The notes under the pieces are model-generated. The model did not search any database. It worked only from the letters and a program-made list of their open reading frames with translations, and had not been told where the DNA came from. The translations under genes and the position numbers were made by a program. A stretch of DNA of 64,000 nucleotides from Acinetobacter puyangensis. Lineage in GTDB: Bacteria > Pseudomonadota > Gammaproteobacteria > Pseudomonadales > Moraxellaceae. The stretch covers positions 39,124 through 103,123 of the forward strand of contig NZ_OANT01000010.1 of the NCBI RefSeq assembly GCF_900096995.1, given 5' to 3'. Within the stretch, counting starts at the first letter, position 1, and every line of letters begins with the position of its first letter. Of this stretch, positions 58,219-64,000 are shown piece after piece.

Positions 58219-59175
58219 TTGCCCAAACGCCAAGCTATTGATGCCCAAATTTTAGAAGAGGCGGTTGACTGGTTTATTCAAATATCTGAACAGCCACTGG
58301 ACGATATACAGTCCGAACAATTTGAAGCATGGAAAACGCAAAGCCCACAACATCAATTGGCATGGCAAAAAACCCAGAAACTACAGCAGCGGCTTGGTAA
58401 CATTCCGGTTGAAATCAGCAAGCAGACATTAAGTCAGAATGCTTCTACAAAATTCCCGCTTGGAAAACTTATCCTTATTCTAGCCTGCGGTAGCATAATC
58501 ACCAGCGCAGTTTATTTTACCGATCAACTGGCATTACTTGCCGATTATCGTACCCCCTATGGCGAGCAACGACATATTACATTAGAAGATGGCAGCCGAT
58601 TGATCCTGAATAGTAAAACTGCAATTGACGTCAAATATACAGCGCAAAACCGTCAGATTATTTTGCACTATGGTGAGATCTTTATTCAGACAGGCAAAGA
58701 AACCAACCCACATTATCGTCCATTTATGGTACTGGGCAAACATGGCACCATTCAGGCATTGGGGACACAATTTGATGTGCGCCAACAACAGCAACAGACT
58801 AGTGTTGCTGTGATCGAACATGCAGTCAAAATTAATACAACCGCCTCACAACAACAACACATCGTGGCAGCCGGACAACAGGTCTATTTTGATCAAAACC
58901 AGATTGAAGGACAACAAGCCATTCAACCCCAAGATCTGATGTGGCACAAAGGATTATTGGTGGCCAACCAAACACCTTTAAAAGTCTTTGCACAACAGAT
59001 TGAAAACAACTATGGACGCTCAATTAAAGTCGCAAAAGATTGTGAAAATATTTTGATTTCAGGAACCTATCCAGCAGATCATCTGGAACGTCTACTCAAT
59101 GCATTGGCAGAAACTTATCCTGTACAGCTTGATCAAAATTGGTTTGGCAACAAAATCACGATTAAGAAAAAATAG
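58219..59175 (+). CDS. FecR-like anti-sigma/sigma-regulator (cassette 2)
   Basis: A 318-residue FecR-type protein starting with TTG at 58219. The cytoplasmic DUF4880 part includes EEAVDWFIQISEQPL, one membrane segment lies near residues 75-95, and the periplasmic FecR domain has ITLEDGSRLILNSKTAIDV (core) and ALGTQFDV. It is paralogous to the 13267 protein. The 56-bp gap after the sigma gene is longer than in cassette 1. Confidence 0.88.
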   Translation: MPKRQAIDAQILEEAVDWFIQISEQPLDDIQSEQFEAWKTQSPQHQLAWQKTQKLQQRLGNIPVEISKQTLSQNASTKFPLGKLILILACGSIITSAVYFTDQLALLADYRTPYGEQRHITLEDGSRLILNSKTAIDVKYTAQNRQIILHYGEIFIQTGKETNPHYRPFMVLGKHGTIQALGTQFDVRQQQQQTSVAVIEHAVKINTTASQQQHIVAAGQQVYFDQNQIEGQQAIQPQDLMWHKGLLVANQTPLKVFAQQIENNYGRSIKVAKDCENILISGTYPADHLERLLNALAETYPVQLDQNWFGNKITIKKK

Positions 59176-59394
59176 TATCGAGCAAAGAAAGATTTAGAGG
59201 TAGTAACATACAACTAAAGCACCTTAGCTGCGCTTTTAAACTTTAGCACCTTATAATCAAAAATATATTTACTTAAAATACAATAAATTATCTATATTTT
59301 TTAATTTTTTATAAAAATTAATGATACTTATTTTTATTTCATTGGTTAATGGTAAGTCAAACACGTTTTAATCTGCCAGTGGAGCAACTAAAAG

Positions 59395-61932
59395 ATGTTT
59401 ATTTCACAATTAAAGCCATTAAATCAGGCGATTCAACAACTATTTATTATCGGGGTAATGGGCTTGGGGCAAGTGGCGACGATACAAGTGGTACAAGCCA
59501 ATACAGTCTCAACACAATACTATCAAATTTCAGCCGGTTCACTGGATGCTGCGTTGATTCAGTTTGCAAGCCAAGCGGGCGTGGAATTATCCTTTGAACC
59601 AGAATCCATCCAAAGCTTAAAAACAAACGGATTAAAGGGTAACTATTCTGTCAGTGATGGTTTTAATACCCTACTCGCTCCGCATCAATTACAAGCACAA
59701 CAAACTGCAACAGGTTATAAGCTGTTGGCGCAAACAAAAGCGCAAGCCCGTGATATGGGACAGTTAAAACCGATTGATGTTACAGTAAGTGGATTAGCAA
59801 GAGCAAATAATGGTGTAGCGCGGTTACCTGTGATTATAGTCATGGCAAGTGATAATTCGGCAAGTGAGGGAACAAATACATATAAAGCCAAATCTTCCCG
59901 CAGTGCCACCAAACTGGATTTAACATTAAAAGAAACCCCACAATCTGTAAGTGTGATTACCCGTGACCAGATTGAACAACGTGGCTTAACCGATATTAAT
60001 GAAATTTTAAAAGCAAGTCCAGGTGTAACCGTTGGCAAGTTTAGATCAGACGAAATTGATGTTTACTCTCGTGGTTTCTATGTAAGTAATCAGCAAATTG
60101 ATGGTATTCCCTTAATTAGCAATGCTCCTGCAACGGATAGTTTTTTTCTTGATCGGGTAGAAGTGATTAAAGGGGCATCAGGTCTAACAGGCTCTACAGG
60201 AAATCCATCTGCCACAGTCAATATGATTCGTAAAAAACCCAGTAAAGAATTTAGCGCTAACGTGTCTGCATCTTATGGTTCATGGAATAATTTACGGCAG
60301 GAAATCGATGTTTCCATTCCTCTAACTACGGATGGTTCGATTCGTAGTCGTGTTATGGCAGCACGTACCGATAAAGAATCTTTTATTGATTATTATCAAA
60401 ATAACAACATTGCTGCAATGACAGTCATCGAAGCCGATCTAGGTGAAAATACGGTCGCTTCTGTTGGTTACCAATATCAGGATAATCAACCTAGAGGTAC
60501 GACTTATACTGGCGTACCTTATTGGTATGCAGATGGCAGTGAATCAAATCTACCTCGTAGTTATAGTATGGCAGCTAAATGGGGAACAATTAGTCAACGG
60601 AATAAGACAATATTTGCAGATATACAACATACTTTTGCTAATAGTTGGTTAATTAAAGGTGCCGTAAGTCATAATAAATCAGAGCAATTTGATACAAGAG
60701 CATCATCTTTCGGTTTTCCTAATCCAAGTACAGGCACAGGAATGGATACTATATGGGCGACTGCCGGTACTGACATTAATTATAAGTCTACATCTTATGA
60801 CCTATATGCAACAGGTCCTTTTCAACTATTTAATCGAAGACATGATTTAGTTCTTGGTTATAGTCATTTTAATACAGATACTGTAAATTATGGTTTAAGT
60901 GCAGTATCAGATGATTCATATACAATTGAAGATTATCGAAGCTATAATGGCAATATCCCAAAATCTAACTATTATAAAAATGGTAATAATACTAAAAATT
61001 ATATTGACTTAAATAGCACTTATACTACATTGCGTTTAAATCTGGCTGATCCACTAAAAGTGATTCTGGGAGCACGTTATACTGATTATAAACAAACAAC
61101 TGAAATTAATTATTCCACATATTCTATATATTCTGCCTCCACCGAAACCACAGATGCCTTAACCCCATATTTTGGTGTGTTATATGATATTAATGATCAA
61201 TTTACTGCTTATGCTAGTTATACTGATATGTTTACGCCATCCAGCTATAAGGATAGGAATGGGAAATACCTTAATCCACAAATTGGTGAAAGTTATGAGT
61301 TTGGTATCAAAAGCAGTATATTTGAAGATAAATTATTGTTTAGTACCGCAGCTTTCTGGACTAAAATCAAAGATGTAGCGATTGAAGATACGGAATATAA
61401 TGATGCAATGAGAGAAGGGATTACAAATGGTACAGTGCAAACAGCTTATGTCGCTTCCGGTAAAGGTTTAAAAGTTGAAGGTTTTGAAATAGAAGCGATT
61501 GGTAAAATTACTGATAATTGGAATTTGACTGCTGGTTATACTTATGTAAATAGTATTAGTTCAGTGCTTGCTACCACTTTAATCAATATCCCGCAAAATC
61601 AGTTTAAGTTGTATACAAATTATACCTTGCCAGAAACATTATTTACTGGTGCAGATCGCTTAACAGTCGGTTTAGGGGTAAATTGGCAAGATGATATTTC
61701 ATTAAAAAATGTTTATGGTGCACCAGCCAATGCAGCAAATAATGGTGTGGTGACACAGAAAAGTTATTATTTAGTCGGTGCTTCTGCAAGTTATAAGTTT
61801 AATGATTATTTTTCCGCAACATTGAATGCCAATAATCTGTTGGATAAAAAATATTATCAAAATCTGGGAACTTATGGTGGTTATTATGGCGATCCACGTA
61901 ATGCAGTACTTACTTTACGGATGAAATGGTAA
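59395..61932 (+). CDS. FecA-like TonB-dependent receptor with signalling domain (cassette 2)
   Basis: An 845-residue outer-membrane receptor. A signal peptide ends near VQAN, and the STN domain (ISAGSLDAALIQFASQAG core) is intact. The plug (KETPQSVSVITRDQIEQRG core) and a barrel ending LTLRMKW follow. It shares the domain order of the 14417 receptor but differs strongly in the barrel, so it should bind a different siderophore. The latter half of the gene is more A+T-rich than the first. Confidence 0.88.
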   Translation: MFISQLKPLNQAIQQLFIIGVMGLGQVATIQVVQANTVSTQYYQISAGSLDAALIQFASQAGVELSFEPESIQSLKTNGLKGNYSVSDGFNTLLAPHQLQAQQTATGYKLLAQTKAQARDMGQLKPIDVTVSGLARANNGVARLPVIIVMASDNSASEGTNTYKAKSSRSATKLDLTLKETPQSVSVITRDQIEQRGLTDINEILKASPGVTVGKFRSDEIDVYSRGFYVSNQQIDGIPLISNAPATDSFFLDRVEVIKGASGLTGSTGNPSATVNMIRKKPSKEFSANVSASYGSWNNLRQEIDVSIPLTTDGSIRSRVMAARTDKESFIDYYQNNNIAAMTVIEADLGENTVASVGYQYQDNQPRGTTYTGVPYWYADGSESNLPRSYSMAAKWGTISQRNKTIFADIQHTFANSWLIKGAVSHNKSEQFDTRASSFGFPNPSTGTGMDTIWATAGTDINYKSTSYDLYATGPFQLFNRRHDLVLGYSHFNTDTVNYGLSAVSDDSYTIEDYRSYNGNIPKSNYYKNGNNTKNYIDLNSTYTTLRLNLADPLKVILGARYTDYKQTTEINYSTYSIYSASTETTDALTPYFGVLYDINDQFTAYASYTDMFTPSSYKDRNGKYLNPQIGESYEFGIKSSIFEDKLLFSTAAFWTKIKDVAIEDTEYNDAMREGITNGTVQTAYVASGKGLKVEGFEIEAIGKITDNWNLTAGYTYVNSISSVLATTLINIPQNQFKLYTNYTLPETLFTGADRLTVGLGVNWQDDISLKNVYGAPANAANNGVVTQKSYYLVGASASYKFNDYFSATLNANNLLDKKYYQNLGTYGGYYGDPRNAVLTLRMKW

Positions 61933-62300
61933 TTTTAGGTTTTAAAAAGAGATCCCTTAATATAAATCCTCCCTTGTGGACTTGTGCAATATATTGCTCT
62001 TCCTTTAAAAAGGACGGATGAGAAGTGTACTTCGCAAGGTATCTAATACAGTTTTGGATTCCTTGCGGCGTACACGCCTCATCCCCTCTTTTACAAAGAT
62101 GAGCCATATATGGCGCAAGGGGAGAGATTTTAGATTAGATAAAATAAATATATATTTCAAAGTATTACAATATATTTACGAAACTTTACATGAGGAGATT
62201 TTAAAGCACTGCTTTAAAATTGACGCAAGGATGAGCTCTTTTCTAATCTCAAACGTCTTAGTATATAGAAACAATGATTTTTCGATCCAAATCAGGAACT
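61933..62300. other. Intergenic region after the second FecA-like receptor
   Basis: About 370 bp without a gene. It contains a short hairpin with a GCGTACACGC palindrome near 62066, and copy C of the dispersed repeat. The stretch from about 62090 to 62273 loosely resembles 63057-63209, so the repeat may be longer in copies C and D. Confidence 0.5.
62245..62273 (+). repeat. Dispersed 30-bp repeat, copy C
   Basis: AATCTCAAACGTCTTAGTATATAGAAACA core, identical to copy B over CTCAAACGTCTTAGTATATA and beyond. Confidence 0.75.
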
Positions 62301-62707
62301 TTAACGTTTTTTACAAAGGGATTTTATTTTTTTAAAACTGTAAAACATTTCCCCATAAGTTTCAAGTTTTTGATCTACCGTAAACAGTATCACTGATTGC
62401 CTGTGCAATCAGCATTCGATCAAAAGAGTCTTTATGTTGGGGAAAAATAGGGAATGTCGCAATGGTCAAAATATGTTGTTGGGAAATATCCAGCCATTCA
62501 AAACCAACTTGTTGGGTAAATCGAATGAATTGGCTTAAGTCGATATTAATTTTTCCCAGTGATTTTTTAATCGACATTTCCCAAAGACTCGCCTGACTAA
62601 CAAACACATGTGGCTTATGTTTGTACCAGATGAACTAGATTTTTGGGTAACTTTGGGTCATTGGTTTGCCACCAAATCGCAACGTGTGTATCTAACAAAA
62701 TACGCAT
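62301..62707 (-). pseudogene. PIN-domain toxin VapC, disrupted by two frameshifts
   Basis: The ATG at 62707 opens MRILLDTHVAIWW with the first PIN acid, but the frame stops after 30 codons at 62615. In another frame the protein continues as HVFVSQASLWEMSIKKSLGK, up to FDRMLIAQAIS. A second shift then moves the natural ending (LFTVDQKLETYGEMF) into a third frame. All PIN motifs are thus present but split. It follows its antitoxin gene by two bases. It is probably inactive unless the shifts are sequencing errors. Confidence 0.8.
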
Positions 62708-62709
62708 GT

Positions 62710-62982
62710 TTATGATTCAAGACTATTGAAACGTTCATCTAGTGGATCACCAAAATCATCGCTGACCCACACGTTTTGATCGGACATTAAACCCAGTGCA
62801 AAGCGAGTTTTGATTTGTAAACTACCCGATGTCTGTTGCAGCAGTGTTTTTTGATCGTCGGTTGCTTTCGGGTTATTCACAGCTTGTCGAATGAGTTCGG
62901 TCACTTGTACAGGATCAAGCAGACCTTTGCGCTTTGCTTCATCAGCTAAGTCATCAGGCAAATGGATGGTTAAAGAAGTCAT
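62710..62982 (-). CDS. VapB-like antitoxin
   Basis: A 90-residue protein with an N-terminal MTSLTIHLPDDLADEAKRKG ribbon-helix-helix segment and an acidic C-terminus (DDFGDPLDERFNSLES), the usual antitoxin layout. It lies two bases upstream of a broken vapC-type gene. The antitoxin frame itself is intact. Confidence 0.8.
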   Translation of the reverse strand: MTSLTIHLPDDLADEAKRKGLLDPVQVTELIRQAVNNPKATDDQKTLLQQTSGSLQIKTRFALGLMSDQNVWVSDDFGDPLDERFNSLES

Positions 62983-63386
62983 GATATACCTCTTTATTTT
63001 GGATTTTTTAGATCATAGCATAGATTTGCTGATTAATTACTAGACAATGAATACCACTTTTTCAAAGGTGAACCCCATATGGTATGAGAGAGGAGATTGG
63101 TAGAGATTTTTAATAAAAATAAATCTATATATTTCAAACATTTTACAAAAGTTAACACACTAATCTGAGCTTTTTTTCAATCTCAAACGTCTATAGTATA
63201 TAGAAATAGAGATTTAATCGCCTTTAAAACGGCCGTAAAACTAGAAATGTTTACTTATACTTTTAGAAAGAAATAACCTTTCATCAACTTAAACTACAAA
63301 AAAGTCCATAACGCATGTCGAAAGCCTTACACAACAGGCTCTTCTATCCTCTATGCTAAAAATACGTTGTTAAATTATAGGAAATA
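62983..63386. other. Intergenic region between vapB and the PfpI-family gene
   Basis: About 400 bp without a gene. It holds copy D of the dispersed repeat and presumably the divergent promoters. Nothing else is recognised. Confidence 0.5.
63179..63209 (+). repeat. Dispersed 30-bp repeat, copy D
   Basis: AATCTCAAACGTCTATAGTATATAGAAATAG core. It differs from copies B and C by a small insertion and a base change; like copy A it is preceded by GAGCTTTTTTTC. Confidence 0.7.
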
Positions 63387-63932
63387 ATGATGAGTAAAAA
63401 AGCACTTTTTATTACTGCAAATTTTGGTGTCGAACATGATGAATTGATTAAGCCTTTGGAATATCTACAATCTAAAGGCATTGAAGCGATTCATGCAGCC
63501 ATTGATCAGGATCAGGTTCAGACGGTTAAAGGGGATAAAGACTTAAGCGCCAGCTATACTCCACAAACCTCATTAGAAAAAGTTGCATATCAGGACTATG
63601 ATATTTTAGTGATACCGGGCGGTACAGTAAATGCAGATCAATTACGGATTAATCCTGAAGTGCAAACAATCATCCAATATTTTACCGATCAGGGCAAACC
63701 GATTGCAGCAATTTGCCATGCACCTTGGGTATTAATCGATGCCGAACGTATTAAAGATAAAAACCTGACATCTTATAAGAGTGTCAAACTTGATCTGGAA
63801 CATGCAGGAGGTAAATGGGTTGATGAAACCGTACATCGCTGTAATACCGGCGGCTGGGTATTAATTACCTCACGTAATCCAGACGATATTCCCGAGTTTA
63901 ATCAAGCTATTATAGAAGAACTGGAACGCTAA
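63387..63932 (+). CDS. PfpI/DJ-1-family protein
   Basis: A 181-residue class I glutamine-amidotransferase-like protein. The nucleophile elbow is at C110-H111 in AAICHAPWVLI, and the acidic residue near residue 16-18 (GVEHDE) is typical of PfpI/YhbO proteins. These are described as stress proteases or glyoxalase/deglycase-like enzymes. Two adjacent ATGs (63387 and 63390) are possible starts. It stands alone near the window end. Confidence 0.88.
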   Translation: MMSKKALFITANFGVEHDELIKPLEYLQSKGIEAIHAAIDQDQVQTVKGDKDLSASYTPQTSLEKVAYQDYDILVIPGGTVNADQLRINPEVQTIIQYFTDQGKPIAAICHAPWVLIDAERIKDKNLTSYKSVKLDLEHAGGKWVDETVHRCNTGGWVLITSRNPDDIPEFNQAIIEELER

Positions 63933-64000
63933 TTACGGTCTCTCTTAAATAAAAGCCGAATCTAAGCCAATCTCATTTTTCCCCCCATAAAAAAACCCCC

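Noticed and set aside
63950..64000. C-rich end of the window as a possible terminator
   Set aside because: Only one arm could be present; the window ends before any pairing partner can be seen.

Overview
The window looks like chromosomal DNA of an Acinetobacter species. The base composition is A+T-rich, the benM-benABCDE-benK-benP benzoate set closely resembles that of Acinetobacter baylyi, and local orders such as dapA-bamC-purC and gshA-dsbB are consistent with that genus. This assignment rests on recognised protein families, not on a database search. No rRNA, tRNA or CRISPR was seen.

1-12.7 kb: a pyrimidine-use region. A rut operon (rutA, B, C, F and a rutG-type permease) faces its regulator rutR across a perfect RutR palindrome. 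An A+T-rich block lies between rutF and a second rutG copy. It holds a Tsx-type outer-membrane channel, a xylose-isomerase-like TIM barrel and an Fe(II)/2-oxoglutarate oxygenase. A second perfect RutR box sits between the Tsx and TIM-barrel genes, so this block appears to belong to the RutR regulon. It may be an undescribed extension of pyrimidine or nucleoside salvage. Small regulators, a cupin and a regulator remnant follow.

12.7-24.5 kb: a fecI-fecR-TonB-receptor iron cassette, dapA-bamC-purC, and two convergent TonB-dependent receptors. 24.7-26.4 kb: crcB and rarA.

26.6-32.4 kb: a purine-type cluster. It has an NMT1/THI5-like ABC importer, an 8-oxoguanine deaminase and, divergently, a second Fe(II)/2OG oxygenase. 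The two divergent mRNA leaders carry the same structured motif: conserved internal-loop sequences around a hairpin whose sequence differs but whose pairing is kept. Each is followed by a possible three-strand switch that could hide or free the ribosome-binding site. This looks like one riboswitch class used twice, possibly the xanthine/NMT1-motif class.

32.5-42 kb: mostly housekeeping and unrelated single genes (a PQQ sugar dehydrogenase homologue, esterase, YcgN, DUF1328, dienelactone hydrolase, HIT, DUF924, gshA, dsbB, methyltransferase). A two-hairpin MITE-like element and an IS1595-type transposase remnant are also present.

42-51 kb: the benzoate regulon with BenM, dioxygenase BenABC, diol dehydrogenase BenD, transporters BenE and BenK, and porin BenP. 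Three ATAC/ATTC-N7-GTAT BenM-type sites are visible. No cat genes for the next steps are present.

51-64 kb: lipoproteins, DUF445, a methionine-type aminotransferase, a MATE exporter, an alpha/beta hydrolase and dtd. A second fecI-fecR-TonB-receptor cassette, a vapBC pair with a doubly frameshifted toxin and a PfpI-family protein follow. A short dispersed repeat occurs four times, always on the same strand.
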